A stretch of 64,000 nucleotides of DNA from assembly GCA_964625575.1 (NCBI GenBank), contig CAZVBQ010000002.1, positions 62,001 through 126,000 of the forward strand, in the 5' to 3' direction. The notes beneath the pieces are model-generated. The model saw only the letters and a list, made by a program, of their open reading frames with translations, was not told the DNA's origin and ran no database searches. Of this stretch, positions 42,885-52,391 are shown one piece after another (positions within the stretch are counted from its first letter, which is position 1; every line of letters begins with the position of its first letter). The position numbers and the translations under genes are program-made. This DNA comes from UTCHB3 sp964625575. GTDB lineage: Bacteria > Bacteroidota > Ignavibacteria > Ignavibacteriales > Ignavibacteriaceae.

Positions 42885-45073
42885 GAAATTACCCGGGGAA
42901 TCTAACGAGAACCATTGCAGCGATCTTCCTCATCTTATTCCTGCAGTTCACACCGGACGCACAGACGCTTGATCATTCTGTAAGAAGAATCTCTCCACGC
43001 CCCACCAGCCGGGATATTAGTGGCATCACTAAGCTGGAAGATGGCAGAATTGTGGCTTCAATGAAGCCAACCGGACTGATTTACAGCAGTGATGACGGTG
43101 TCTCATGGAGAGAGGACCTGACCCTTAAAACCTCGACAACTCCGGCAAATATTGTCTCCCTTTCTGACGGAAATTTCGCCGGCACCACCATTTCAGGCGA
43201 GTACTTTTTCACGAACGACGGAGGGAATTCCTTTACTGTACGTTCACTCCTTTCGGGATCAACACCTGATTTCACTTTCTCAAAGATTGGTTTTGCAAAC
43301 GACAATGTCAGTATCGCGGTTTATTACGCGCCGACAGCAAAATACCTGTTAAAATCATTTGACGGATGGCAGACACAATCGAACATTGCGGCACCGCCTG
43401 AATATCTCGGTGGCGATTTCTACATTTTCAGCGATTCCTCGATCATCATGAGTGCAGGTAATTGTATTTATCGTTCCATCGATCTGGGTGATTCATGGGC
43501 ACCGGTTCACTTCTCGAAACAAGGGAATTTTCTTGATGCCCGGGATGGAGGCGTTGTATTCTTTTCTTCCTCCGACTCTGTTTTCATTTCTACCGACAGA
43601 GGAATGACATGGCAATACCGGTCAAGATCACCGGTTAATCTTAAAAGCAGTCAGGCAATAAGATTACCGAATGGAGATGTTTATGCTACAAACCTCAGGT
43701 TCGATACTCTCTACAAAGCTACCGATGATATAACAAACTGGACAATGGTAAAAAATCTTGGAACCTACCTGAAAGGTTCTCCGGGAGGATATCTGACCAT
43801 AAGTGACACGTTGGCATTTCTCGTTGGAGATTTTGGCTACATTTACCGGTATTCAGGTACTGATCTCACCAGAATAATGGTCTCAGAAGCGTATCTCCCA
43901 TCATCCACAGCAGCTTTTTCTGACACTCTTCACGGTATTACATCCCGCGGCAACCACACAACCGATGGCGGCATTTCCTGGACCGATGGCTTCACGTGGC
44001 CACCGATAGGAGCTCCGGATTACGGGAGTTATGTTGCTCTTTCATCTATTGGACTTGGTGTCGTCGGCTTTAACACAATAACAATGTTCCCGCCAAATCC
44101 GTCATATGTAGATTACACTTTTATTAAAGTTACGACCGATTTTGGCAGCTCATGGGCAACCGCGCAGGAAACCTATAACTATATAACTTATGACGTTACT
44201 TCAATGGGTGACTCGTTGATCATCTATTCTTTGGTTCAGACAGCAATGGGGTGGAGCTATTCGATCGGGATCATATCGAAATTTGTTTCCGGTTACGCAA
44301 ACAGGAAAGTCACAGCTCCCGGAAAAGTAGTTGACCTCGCGGCAATTAATTCGAGGAAAATGATACTCGCCGCAACATCCGACTCGCTTGTGGTCTCATA
44401 CGACACCGCCCGTACATGGAGGTTATTGCTCCGCGCTGGTAATCCAATTTATGAAGTTACAGCAAATGAGGCCGGTACCATTTTGGTCAGAACTTCAGGC
44501 CCCTTGTTCACATCAACGAATTTCGGAACTACATGGGTACCGGTTTACACATCCGCCGGGCAAGGATCCTATGCCCTTAGCCCAAATGGACTTTTAGCCT
44601 TCAGTAACAGCAATGCTGTAAAATATCAGCACAGGAATTGGAATTCCTGGAAGACAATCGATTACGATTTCGTTGAGAATATAAGAAATTTGCAATTTGT
44701 AAATGAATCGATACTGATGGTCCAGACCGCACGCGGGGCGTATTACCGTGTGGATATTTCCGATACTGTAACAACAGATATCGAAAACGAAACCCCGTTA
44801 AATACCATCGCGTCATTCTCCCTTTCCCAAAACTTCCCCAACCCCTTCAACCCCGAAACGGTTATCCGTTACGTGTTGCCCGTTACCGGTTTCGCGAAAG
44901 GTGTGGTCTACGACATCCTTGGCCGTGAAGTGGCGATACTTCTGAACGCCGAAATGCCCGCCGGTGAACACCAGTTGAAATTTGATGCCACGGGGCTGCC
45001 ATCAGGAGTTTACATATTCAGGCTGGAAGCAGGGGGATATTCTTCAACAATTAAAATGATTGCGACTAAATGA
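42881..45073 (+). CDS. BNR/YCF48-like propeller with T9SS sorting tail, copy 1
   Basis: 730 residues: signal peptide (ends near PDAQT), a sialidase/BNR-like propeller with SSDDGVSW, TNDGGNSF, SIDLGDSW, STDRGMTW and TTDFGSSW turns, and a T9SS tail (about 645-730, NFPNPFNPETVIRY, VYDILGREVAILL). A secreted surface protein with unknown ligand. It is 30-40% alike, by eye, to the next gene along the whole propeller, but their tails are nearly the same at DNA level. Start and stop overlap neighbours by four bases on both sides. Confidence 0.8.
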   Translation: MRNYPGNLTRTIAAIFLILFLQFTPDAQTLDHSVRRISPRPTSRDISGITKLEDGRIVASMKPTGLIYSSDDGVSWREDLTLKTSTTPANIVSLSDGNFAGTTISGEYFFTNDGGNSFTVRSLLSGSTPDFTFSKIGFANDNVSIAVYYAPTAKYLLKSFDGWQTQSNIAAPPEYLGGDFYIFSDSSIIMSAGNCIYRSIDLGDSWAPVHFSKQGNFLDARDGGVVFFSSSDSVFISTDRGMTWQYRSRSPVNLKSSQAIRLPNGDVYATNLRFDTLYKATDDITNWTMVKNLGTYLKGSPGGYLTISDTLAFLVGDFGYIYRYSGTDLTRIMVSEAYLPSSTAAFSDTLHGITSRGNHTTDGGISWTDGFTWPPIGAPDYGSYVALSSIGLGVVGFNTITMFPPNPSYVDYTFIKVTTDFGSSWATAQETYNYITYDVTSMGDSLIIYSLVQTAMGWSYSIGIISKFVSGYANRKVTAPGKVVDLAAINSRKMILAATSDSLVVSYDTARTWRLLLRAGNPIYEVTANEAGTILVRTSGPLFTSTNFGTTWVPVYTSAGQGSYALSPNGLLAFSNSNAVKYQHRNWNSWKTIDYDFVENIRNLQFVNESILMVQTARGAYYRVDISDTVTTDIENETPLNTIASFSLSQNFPNPFNPETVIRYVLPVTGFAKGVVYDILGREVAILLNAEMPAGEHQLKFDATGLPSGVYIFRLEAGGYSSTIKMIATK

Positions 45074-47268
45074 GAACTTCAGAACTCGAGAACTTCAGAA
45101 CTCGAGAACCTTCGTTAAGAATTCTTTTTTTGATTTTGTTTTTTCCTTTGATGACGGTTGCACAATCGTTGCAGCATCGTTTTGAATTGATGGCTCCCAA
45201 GCCAACATATAAAGACATTGTCTATATAAACACGCTTCAGGATGGCAGGGTGATCGCGGGATTGTATCCGAATGGGTTGCTCTTCAGCAGCGATCAAGGA
45301 TTAAACTGGAATGAAGTAAATTACCCCAATGTTGAAGGGGCAATTTTGAAGATCGTTCAGTTCTCGCCTGATTCGTTTTACGGGATTACAACTAAATCTG
45401 AGTTCATTAAGACCACAGATGGAGGAGGATCATTCTCTGTATATGTTCTGCAAAATATGGATCCATCCGTATCGATCGTCGATATAAGTTTCCCTGACCC
45501 CCAGAATGGATTTGTTACTCTTTATGATTCACCACGAGATGCGTGGGTAACCACGAACGCAGGGCAGACCTGGAAAAGAATTTACCTGCCAAACGATTTT
45601 TGGGGCAGAAGTATTCTGATGACCGGCAATTCAGTGTTATATGCATCCGCGAGTGAAAGAATTATCCGTTCATCTGACCTTGGAAATACATGGAACACGG
45701 TTTTATATTCGAGATCAGGCCAATTCTTCGAGCACGGAAGCAACAAGATCTCCTTTTTTTCCTCAAACGACACGGTTTACACATCTCTCGATAGGGGTGT
45801 AACCTGGAATTATACTTCCGTTACGCCTTATAAGTTCGAGACAAATTTTATTTCAAAGATGCCTGAGGGTACAGTTTTTGTCCCCAGGGAATATTTTTCC
45901 GCCCTTTATAAATCCACTGACGGATTATTAACCTGGAGCAGAGCAGCATGGCTTGGATCTTCCGAATACCGGAACGCTTTAACGATGGTCTCCGACACTG
46001 TAGGAATACTTGCCGGGAAAAGAGGATCGATCCTTAGACATTCAGGCGCCCAGTATACCCCTACACTGATCACCCGCAACCAGTTCAGACAATCGAAAGC
46101 CTTTTTCACCGACTCCTTGTGGGGCATCAACACCTTCGGTCTATATACTTCGAATGGTGGAGAAACCTGGCAGGGGAACACAACAAATCCTTATAACTAT
46201 GTCGATTGGGGAAGCTACCTCACCGTTTCGCCCGGAGGGTTTGGTATGATCGGGTTTAATTGGAGATATCAAATAATACCTGACCCAAACTTCACAGTTT
46301 ATTCAGACATCAATGTAACGACAGATCGCGGTCGGTCGTGGGTTAAAAAGGAAGTCAAGAAATATTTTTATACAACCGCAGTAACTTCTTTCGGGGATTC
46401 TGTAATAGTCGCGGTTCTGAAAAAAGAACAAGGCACCGGTGAGAATTATGAGGCAAGAGTTATCCAATGGACAAACACAGGCGTAACCGTGAGAACCGTC
46501 CCCCTATCCATGGGAATATTGAGTTTAGCTGCTATCAAATCCAGGAACATGGTACTTGGAACTATTGGTAACTCCATTTTGGTCAGTTACGACACAGCCA
46601 GGACTTGGCAAACTCTTTTTTCATCCGGGTCGAATTATAAATTGACTGATGTGAAAGCTTTCGAATCGGGTCTAATTGTCGGATGTGGGGAAACTTCCAA
46701 TTATTACTCAACTGACTATGGGGTAACATGGTCACCCGGATATCCTGCAAACTACTGGCAGGGTGTTTTCGCCGTTAGTCCAACAGGTCTTCTCGCATGC
46801 TCTTCTTCCAGCCGGGTGAAGATTGGACACAGGAACTGGCCCACTTACCAGATATTGGATTATGATCTGATTACGCAGATTTGGAATCTTCAGTTTGTCG
46901 ATAAAAACACATTGATGGTACAAAATAACCGGGGAGATTACTTCAAATACAGGATCATGGATACCGCTTCTGTTGTGTCGATCAACCAAACTGCATCACT
47001 ACCGGGGGAATTCACTCTCTCCCAGAACTACCCGAACCCCTTCAACCCTGAAACGGTTAGCCGTTACGCGTTGCCCGTTGCCGGTTTCGCGAAAGGCGTT
47101 GTGTACGACATCCTCGGCCGCGAAGTGGCAACACTTCTGAACGCCGAAATGCCCGCCGGTGAACACCAGTTGAAGTTCGATGCGGCGCAATTGCCATCAG
47201 GGGTATATATTTTCAGGCTTGAGGCAGGAGAATATTCTTCGGCGATTAAGATGATTATTAACAAGTGA
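45070..47268 (+). CDS. BNR/YCF48-like propeller with T9SS sorting tail, copy 2
   Basis: 732 residues, tandem paralog of the preceding gene: MAPKPTYKDIVYINTLQDGR matches ISPRPTSRDISGITKLEDGR, followed by SSDQGLNW, TTDGGGSF, SSDLGNTW, SLDRGVTW and TTDRGRSW turns and a T9SS tail (about 645-732, NYPNPFNPETVSRY). Its first codons are made of the 8-base repeat array that starts at the stop codon of copy 1, giving the odd N-terminus MRTSELENFRTREPS before the hydrophobic signal core. The true start may therefore be lower down. Its own stop codon is again followed by the same repeat. Confidence 0.8.
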   Translation: MRTSELENFRTREPSLRILFLILFFPLMTVAQSLQHRFELMAPKPTYKDIVYINTLQDGRVIAGLYPNGLLFSSDQGLNWNEVNYPNVEGAILKIVQFSPDSFYGITTKSEFIKTTDGGGSFSVYVLQNMDPSVSIVDISFPDPQNGFVTLYDSPRDAWVTTNAGQTWKRIYLPNDFWGRSILMTGNSVLYASASERIIRSSDLGNTWNTVLYSRSGQFFEHGSNKISFFSSNDTVYTSLDRGVTWNYTSVTPYKFETNFISKMPEGTVFVPREYFSALYKSTDGLLTWSRAAWLGSSEYRNALTMVSDTVGILAGKRGSILRHSGAQYTPTLITRNQFRQSKAFFTDSLWGINTFGLYTSNGGETWQGNTTNPYNYVDWGSYLTVSPGGFGMIGFNWRYQIIPDPNFTVYSDINVTTDRGRSWVKKEVKKYFYTTAVTSFGDSVIVAVLKKEQGTGENYEARVIQWTNTGVTVRTVPLSMGILSLAAIKSRNMVLGTIGNSILVSYDTARTWQTLFSSGSNYKLTDVKAFESGLIVGCGETSNYYSTDYGVTWSPGYPANYWQGVFAVSPTGLLACSSSSRVKIGHRNWPTYQILDYDLITQIWNLQFVDKNTLMVQNNRGDYFKYRIMDTASVVSINQTASLPGEFTLSQNYPNPFNPETVSRYALPVAGFAKGVVYDILGREVATLLNAEMPAGEHQLKFDAAQLPSGVYIFRLEAGEYSSAIKMIINK
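45072..45111. repeat. 8-base tandem array starting in a stop codon
   Basis: Five 8-base units alternating GAGAACTT, CAGAACTC (last one GAGAACCT). The array begins within the TGA of copy 1 and encodes the N-terminus of copy 2. Confidence 0.85.
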
Positions 47269-47301
47269 GAACTTCAGAACTCGAGAACTCGAGAACTCCA
47301 G
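47267..47301. repeat. 8-base tandem array left of the four-helix gene
   Basis: Four 8-base units (GAGAACTT, CAGAACTC, GAGAACTC, GAGAACTC), starting inside the TGA of copy 2. A 10-bp hairpin follows at 47299-47318 (TGCGCC-TC-GGCGCA core). The units are complementary to the array on the far side of the four-helix gene. Confidence 0.85.
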
Positions 47302-47350
47302 TGCGCCTCGGCGCATTGAGAATGTAAGAGAAATATTTAAACCATATTAA

Positions 47351-47743
47351 ATGGATAGGATGATATTAAATCACTTCAGTGAGTTGATAATTTGGCAAAA
47401 AAGTAAGGATCTTTATCTAAGATTTCATAAATTGATGGGAAATTCGAGAGAGTTTGTCCTAAAAGATCAATTATTGCGGGCAACGCTTTCCATATCAAAT
47501 AACATCGCGGAGGGATTTGGCAGAGGTGGAAAGAAAGAGTTTTTATACTTCCTCAAAATAGCCCACTGTTCGTGTTATGAAGTTGAATCGATGCTTTATA
47601 TAATGAGTGACCTCTCCAAACTTGACAAAAACACAGAGGACGAAATTCGTGCTGATTTAGTGGACATCTACAACAAAATAAGCGCCATGATGAGTGGTAT
47701 CAAGAAGAAAATAGAAACCGAATCAAAAACCAATAAAAAATAA
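47351..47743 (+). CDS. Four-helix-bundle protein of the 23S rRNA intervening-sequence protein family
   Basis: 130 residues with the S23/IVP pattern: FSELIIWQKSKDLYLRFHKL, LKDQLLRATLSISNNIAEGF, GRGGKKEFLYFLKIAHCS and EVESMLYIM. These proteins were first found inside intervening sequences of 23S rRNA genes and are related to the Avd protein of diversity-generating retroelements. They are small basic bundles thought to bind nucleic acid. Here the gene is not in rRNA but between two repeat arrays of opposite orientation, as if part of an element. No ribosome site is evident; AT-rich codons differ from the core genes on the right. Confidence 0.88.
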   Translation: MDRMILNHFSELIIWQKSKDLYLRFHKLMGNSREFVLKDQLLRATLSISNNIAEGFGRGGKKEFLYFLKIAHCSCYEVESMLYIMSDLSKLDKNTEDEIRADLVDIYNKISAMMSGIKKKIETESKTNKK

Positions 47744-47746
47744 CCA

Positions 47747-47842
47747 CTCGAGTTCTCAGGTTCTCGAGTTCTCAGGTTCTCGAGTTCTCAGGTTCTCGAG
47801 TTCTCAGGTTCTCAAGTTCTCAGGTTCTCGAGTTCCAAGGTT
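47747..47842. repeat. 16-base tandem array right of the four-helix gene
   Basis: Six units of CTCGAGTTCTCAGGTT, the first four identical, the fifth with one change, the sixth with two. Each unit is two related 8-base halves. It begins three bases after the stop codon of the four-helix gene. Its reverse complement (GAACTCGAGAAC core) matches the arrays at 47267 and 45072. Confidence 0.95.
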
Positions 47843-47921
47843 CTCCTTTGTACTCTCCCGCTAAAATTATATTTTGCATGTTCAGTTTTTATCTTTTTTT
47901 TAACAAACATTTAACAGGTTT

Positions 47922-48485
47922 ATGGCTGACACTTCAGATCTCCGCAATGGATTGATCATAAGATTTAAAAATGATTTATATACAGTAACCGATTTCCTTC
48001 ATGTCAAGCCGGGCAAGGGCGGCGCTTTTGTGCGCACAACCCTTAAAAGCCTCACTTCGGGCAGGGTTCTCGAAAACACCTTCCGCTCGGGTGAAAGCCT
48101 TGATGTGGTGAAGGTTGAAAGAAGAAAATTCCAGTACCTCTATGCCGATGGTGAAACATTAGTATGCATGGATAATGAAACCTACGATCAGATAAATGTC
48201 CCCGTTGCCGCGTTCGGTGACGGTGTGAAGTTCCTCAAGGAAGGGCTTGATGTCGACATGCTGATGGAAGGTGAAAAAATAATCAGTGTTGAAATTCCTG
48301 TGCACATAGCACTTAAAGTGGTTGAAACAGAACCCGGATTCAGGGGTGATACTGCAACCAACGCTCTAAAACCTGCGAAGCTGGAAACAGGAGCCACCGT
48401 AATGGTTCCTCTTTTCATCAACGAAGATGATCTCCTTAAAATAGACACCCGCACGGGTGAATACATGGAAAGAGTAAAATCTTAA
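47922..48485 (+). CDS. efp: Elongation factor P
   Basis: 187 residues, normal length with three beta domains. The tip loop HVKPGKGGAF carries Lys32, the residue that is modified in many bacteria. It rescues ribosomes stalled at polyproline. It leads the efp-accB-accC-gcvH run, and the efp-accB link is common in bacteria. Confidence 0.96.
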   Translation: MADTSDLRNGLIIRFKNDLYTVTDFLHVKPGKGGAFVRTTLKSLTSGRVLENTFRSGESLDVVKVERRKFQYLYADGETLVCMDNETYDQINVPVAAFGDGVKFLKEGLDVDMLMEGEKIISVEIPVHIALKVVETEPGFRGDTATNALKPAKLETGATVMVPLFINEDDLLKIDTRTGEYMERVKS

Positions 48486-48510
48486 TTTACAAATCTAAAA
48501 CAGGATTAAA

Positions 48511-48987
48511 ATGGATATCAATCTCATCCGTCGTCTTGTAAAGCTGGTTGAAACAAGCGGTATCTCCGAACTCGAGATCGAGGAAAAAGAATCAAGGATC
48601 TATATTTCCAAGTATGGAAGTGCTGCTCCGGGACCCGTAAACTACACAGTGGCTCAGATGCCCCAGACAGCGCCCGTGGCGGCACCACAAGCAGCCGCGT
48701 CTGCTGCTGCCCCCGCGCAGGCAACACCCGCCGCCCCTGCGGAAAAACTTCACGAGATCAAGTCACCGATCGTCGGTACTTTCTATCGCTCACCCGCGCC
48801 CGATGCCGACGCGTATGTAAAGGTTGGCGACAGGGTAGAGCAGGGTTCAGTGCTTTGCATTGTTGAGGCCATGAAACTGATGAACGAGATCGAGTGCGAC
48901 ATCTCCGGAACGGTTGAAAAGATACTCGTCGATAACGGCCGCCCCGTTGAGTACGGGCAGGCACTCTTCCTCGTCAAGCCCGATTAA
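48511..48987 (+). CDS. accB: Biotin carboxyl carrier protein of acetyl-CoA carboxylase
   Basis: 158 residues: N-terminal helical part, Ala/Pro-rich linker (about 50-85) and C-terminal biotinyl domain with EAMKLMNE, biotin on Lys122. Carries CO2 for malonyl-CoA formation. 25 bases after efp and 18 before accC. Confidence 0.95.
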   Translation: MDINLIRRLVKLVETSGISELEIEEKESRIYISKYGSAAPGPVNYTVAQMPQTAPVAAPQAAASAAAPAQATPAAPAEKLHEIKSPIVGTFYRSPAPDADAYVKVGDRVEQGSVLCIVEAMKLMNEIECDISGTVEKILVDNGRPVEYGQALFLVKPD

Positions 48988-49005
48988 CAGACGGCGAGGT
49001 CAAGT

Positions 49006-50352
49006 TTGTTCAAGAAAATATTAATTGCCAACCGTGGCGAGATTGCCTTAAGGATCATCAGAGCCTGCAAGGAACTCGGTATAAAAACGGTTGCCGTTTA
49101 TTCGGAGGCCGACCGTAATTCACTGCACGTGACGTTCGCCGACGAAGCGGTATGTATCGGACCTGCCGAAAGCAGGAACAGTTATCTTAAGGTTCCCGTT
49201 ATCATGTCGGCTGCCACCGTGACGGGTTCCGATGCCATCCACCCGGGTTATGGCTTCCTCGCGGAAAACGCCGGTTTTTCGGAGATATGCGCCGAATCGG
49301 GTATCAAATTCATCGGTCCTACTGCTGATATGATCAGAACAATGGGCGACAAGGCCGTTGCCAAGGATACGATGAAGAAGCACAAAGTCCCCGTTATCCC
49401 CGGAAGTGACGGCATTGTTGACGATGTTAACGAAGCGAAAGAACTCGCCAAAGGGATCGGTTTCCCTGTGATAATCAAAGCCTCAGCGGGAGGTGGCGGC
49501 AAGGGAATGCGCGTTGTAAGGGAAGAATCAGAGTTTGAACTGGCTTTCCAGACAGCAAGGGCTGAAGCCGACGCGGCTTTCGGCAACGGTGATGTTTACA
49601 TCGAGAAACTCGTTCTTAATCCCCGCCACGTCGAGATTCAGGTGATCGGCGACCAGCACGGAAACCACTACCACTTCGGTGAAAGGGATTGCTCGGTTCA
49701 GAGAAGACACCAGAAATTGGTTGAGGAATCCCCCTCGCCCGCCCTTGATCAGGCACTTCGCGATAAAATGGGCGCGGCAGCGGTAGCCGCCGCTAAAGCT
49801 ATCAACTATGAGAGTGTCGGCACTATTGAGTTCCTCCTCGATAAAGACAAGAATTTCTACTTCATGGAGATGAACACCCGTATTCAGGTTGAACACCCCG
49901 TTACCGAAATGGTTTACGAGACCGACCTGATAAAGCAGCAGATATTGGCTGCCGCGGGCCACGTGATAGAAGCCCCGAACAACCGCCCGAAAGGACACGC
50001 GTTCGAGTTCCGTATTAACGCTGAAGACCCTGACAACAATTTCAGGCCTTCACCCGGAAGGATCGAGTCGCTCAACTTCCCCGGTGGACTTGGAGTAAGG
50101 GTTGACTCCCACATCTATCAGTCGTACGTCATCCCTCCATATTATGATTCGATGGTAGCAAAACTTATCGTTTGGGACAAAGACCGCCTCTCGGCAATTG
50201 CCAAGGCAAAAAGAGCGCTCGGCGAGTTTATAATCGAGGGGATAAAGACAACAATTCCTTTCCACCTCGACGTTTTGGAAGATGAAAGGTTTGTATCCGG
50301 GGATTTCGATACTTCGTTCCTCGAAGGGTTCAAACCAAAAGAGAAAAATTAA
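49006..50352 (+). CDS. accC: Biotin carboxylase subunit of acetyl-CoA carboxylase
   Basis: 448 residues, the usual length. ANRGEIALRIIRA at the N-terminus, the ATP-grasp glycine loop ASAGGGGKGMRVV, and FMEMNTRIQVEHPVTEMV in the active site. It carboxylates biotin on AccB. Translation must start at TTG 49006: the family starts exactly here (MFKKILIANRGEIA), GAGG lies just upstream, and no ATG fits. Confidence 0.95.
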   Translation: MFKKILIANRGEIALRIIRACKELGIKTVAVYSEADRNSLHVTFADEAVCIGPAESRNSYLKVPVIMSAATVTGSDAIHPGYGFLAENAGFSEICAESGIKFIGPTADMIRTMGDKAVAKDTMKKHKVPVIPGSDGIVDDVNEAKELAKGIGFPVIIKASAGGGGKGMRVVREESEFELAFQTARAEADAAFGNGDVYIEKLVLNPRHVEIQVIGDQHGNHYHFGERDCSVQRRHQKLVEESPSPALDQALRDKMGAAAVAAAKAINYESVGTIEFLLDKDKNFYFMEMNTRIQVEHPVTEMVYETDLIKQQILAAAGHVIEAPNNRPKGHAFEFRINAEDPDNNFRPSPGRIESLNFPGGLGVRVDSHIYQSYVIPPYYDSMVAKLIVWDKDRLSAIAKAKRALGEFIIEGIKTTIPFHLDVLEDERFVSGDFDTSFLEGFKPKEKN

Positions 50353-50367
50353 ATTTCCGGAGATAAA

Positions 50368-50751
50368 ATGAATATTCCAGCAGAACTTAAATACACTAAA
50401 GATCACGAGTGGATCCTTGTTGAAGGCAACACCGGTACGATCGGTATCACCGACTATGCCCAGGGCGAGCTTGGTGATGTTGTGTTCGTTGACATCACCA
50501 AAGGTGTTGGCGACACTATCGAACCGAACGAGAACTTCGGCACTATCGAAGCGGTTAAAACAGTTAGCGAGCTCTACGCCCCCTGCGGCGGTAAGATCCT
50601 CGAGATCAGCAGCGATCTGAACGATTCACCGGAGTTCATCAACCAGGACCCCTACGGTAAAGGCTGGATGATCAAGATCGAGATTACAAATCCTGCGGAT
50701 CTCGACAGCCTCCTCGACGCGGCTGCCTACGGTGAACTCGTAGGAGCATAA
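50368..50751 (+). CDS. gcvH: Glycine cleavage system H protein
   Basis: 127 residues, a lipoyl-domain protein with Lys64 in IEAVKTVSELY as the lipoylation site. It shuttles the aminomethyl group between the P, T and L proteins, none of which is nearby; the neighbour is the biotin enzyme accC. Last gene of the run; a terminator follows. Confidence 0.95.
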   Translation: MNIPAELKYTKDHEWILVEGNTGTIGITDYAQGELGDVVFVDITKGVGDTIEPNENFGTIEAVKTVSELYAPCGGKILEISSDLNDSPEFINQDPYGKGWMIKIEITNPADLDSLLDAAAYGELVGA

Positions 50752-50774
50752 ACCCGCGAGGGTTGATTTTCAAA

Positions 50775-50810
50775 GGGCTGTTTCAATCAGGTTTGAGGCA
50801 GCCTCTTTTT
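50775..50810 (+). terminator. Intrinsic terminator after gcvH
   Basis: 12-bp stem with G-T pairs (50775-50786 with 50793-50804), six-base loop, then CTTTTT. It ends the efp-accB-accC-gcvH transcript. Confidence 0.75.
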
Positions 50811-50849
50811 ACATTTATCTGATCACCCGTTATCCCAGGCTGTTTTACC

Positions 50850-52391
50850 ATGACCGGATCCACGATCCTCATAATCGATTTTGGCTCACAATACACCCAG
50901 TTGATCGCCCGCAAGGTCAGGGAACTCTCGGTTTTTTCTCTGATCCATCCCCATACCGTAACAGTAGATGAAATAAAACGGATAAACCCGAAGGGCATAA
51001 TCCTTTCCGGTGGTCCGATGTCTGTGAAAGATGACGGCGCCCCATCTGTGGATGATGCCGTTTTTTCACTTGGTATCCCCGTGCTTGGTATCTGTTACGG
51101 ACTGCAACTGATATCCTACTCTCTCGGCGGGATCGTTGAAAAAGCTGATAAAAGGGAGTATGGCAAAGCCACCTTCAACATTCTCGAGAAGGAAAATCCA
51201 CTTTTTGACGAGATCCCTGAAGAATCAACCGTCTGGATGAGTCACGGCGATCACGTGAAAACCCTTCCTTACGGGTTCAGAAAGATCGGGTCATCACCCA
51301 ATACCGAAATTTGCGCCATAGTCGCTGACGACAGACCGGTTTACGGGCTGCAATTCCACCCCGAAGTTTACCATACCGGTTACGGCAAGGAGATCCTCGC
51401 TAATTTCCTCTTTGGCATCTGCGGCTGCAAGCCCGACTGGAACTCAGGCGCTTTTATTGATGACAGCATCAGACATATCAAGGAAGTGGCGGGCAACTCC
51501 GTAGCTCTCTGTGCCCTTAGTGGCGGTGTCGACTCAACCGTGGCAGCAGTCATGGTTCACAAGGCACTTGGCGATAACCTTGTGTGCGTCCATATCGATA
51601 ACGGACTTATGAGGAAGCACGAGTCGGCAAAGGTCGTGAAACAACTCCGCGAAAGAACGGGGCTGAAGATCATCCACGTTGACGCGTCAGACCTCTTTTT
51701 AGACCGTCTCGCGGGTGTGTCATCTCCCGAGGAGAAGAGGAAAATAATTGGCCACACCTTCATTGAGGTGTTTGAGGAAGAGGCGAAAAAAATTGAAAAT
51801 GCCGGTTTCCTCGTTCAAGGCACCCTTTATCCTGATGTTATCGAGTCGGTTCCTGTAAAAGGGGCATCGGTTACCATCAAGTCGCACCATAATGTCGGCG
51901 GACTCCCTGAAAAGATGAACCTGAAACTGATAGAACCCCTCCGCGAACTCTTCAAGGATGAGGTAAGGAAGATCGGGCTCTCGCTTGACATACCGGAAGA
52001 ATTTATTAAAAGGCACCCCTTCCCGGGTCCCGGACTCGCGGTGCGTGTACTCGGGGATGTAAGCCGCGAGCGCCTCGAGATTCTGCGTGATGCAGACGAG
52101 ATATACATCGGCAAAATAAAGGAATACGACCTTTACGATAAGATCTGGCAGGCTTTCACCGTCCTGCTCCCTGTTCAGACTGTGGGAGTAATGGGTGACC
52201 AGCGAACCTATGAGAACGTGCTTGCTCTCAGAGCCGTCACTTCCGTTGACGGAATGACGGCCGACTGGTACCGCTTCGATCACGAGTTTCTCGCCGATGT
52301 CTCAAACACAATTATCAACCATGTACGCGGAGTTAACCGGGTTGTTTACGATATCAGCTCAAAGCCTCCGGCAACCATCGAGTGGGAATGA
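50850..52391 (+). CDS. guaA: GMP synthase (glutamine-hydrolysing)
   Basis: 513 residues, full length. Amidotransferase domain with Cys82 (GICYGLQL) and FHPEVYHT, PP-loop ATP pyrophosphatase ALSGGVDSTVAAV (about 220-232), and a dimerisation domain ending in KPPATIEWE. It converts XMP to GMP. The stop overlaps the start of the TPR gene (ATGA). Confidence 0.97.
   Translation: MTGSTILIIDFGSQYTQLIARKVRELSVFSLIHPHTVTVDEIKRINPKGIILSGGPMSVKDDGAPSVDDAVFSLGIPVLGICYGLQLISYSLGGIVEKADKREYGKATFNILEKENPLFDEIPEESTVWMSHGDHVKTLPYGFRKIGSSPNTEICAIVADDRPVYGLQFHPEVYHTGYGKEILANFLFGICGCKPDWNSGAFIDDSIRHIKEVAGNSVALCALSGGVDSTVAAVMVHKALGDNLVCVHIDNGLMRKHESAKVVKQLRERTGLKIIHVDASDLFLDRLAGVSSPEEKRKIIGHTFIEVFEEEAKKIENAGFLVQGTLYPDVIESVPVKGASVTIKSHHNVGGLPEKMNLKLIEPLRELFKDEVRKIGLSLDIPEEFIKRHPFPGPGLAVRVLGDVSRERLEILRDADEIYIGKIKEYDLYDKIWQAFTVLLPVQTVGVMGDQRTYENVLALRAVTSVDGMTADWYRFDHEFLADVSNTIINHVRGVNRVVYDISSKPPATIEWE

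Noticed and set aside
47747..47842. Possible CRISPR array
   Set aside because: The 16-base units follow each other with no unique spacers, and no cas genes are near. It is a plain tandem repeat.
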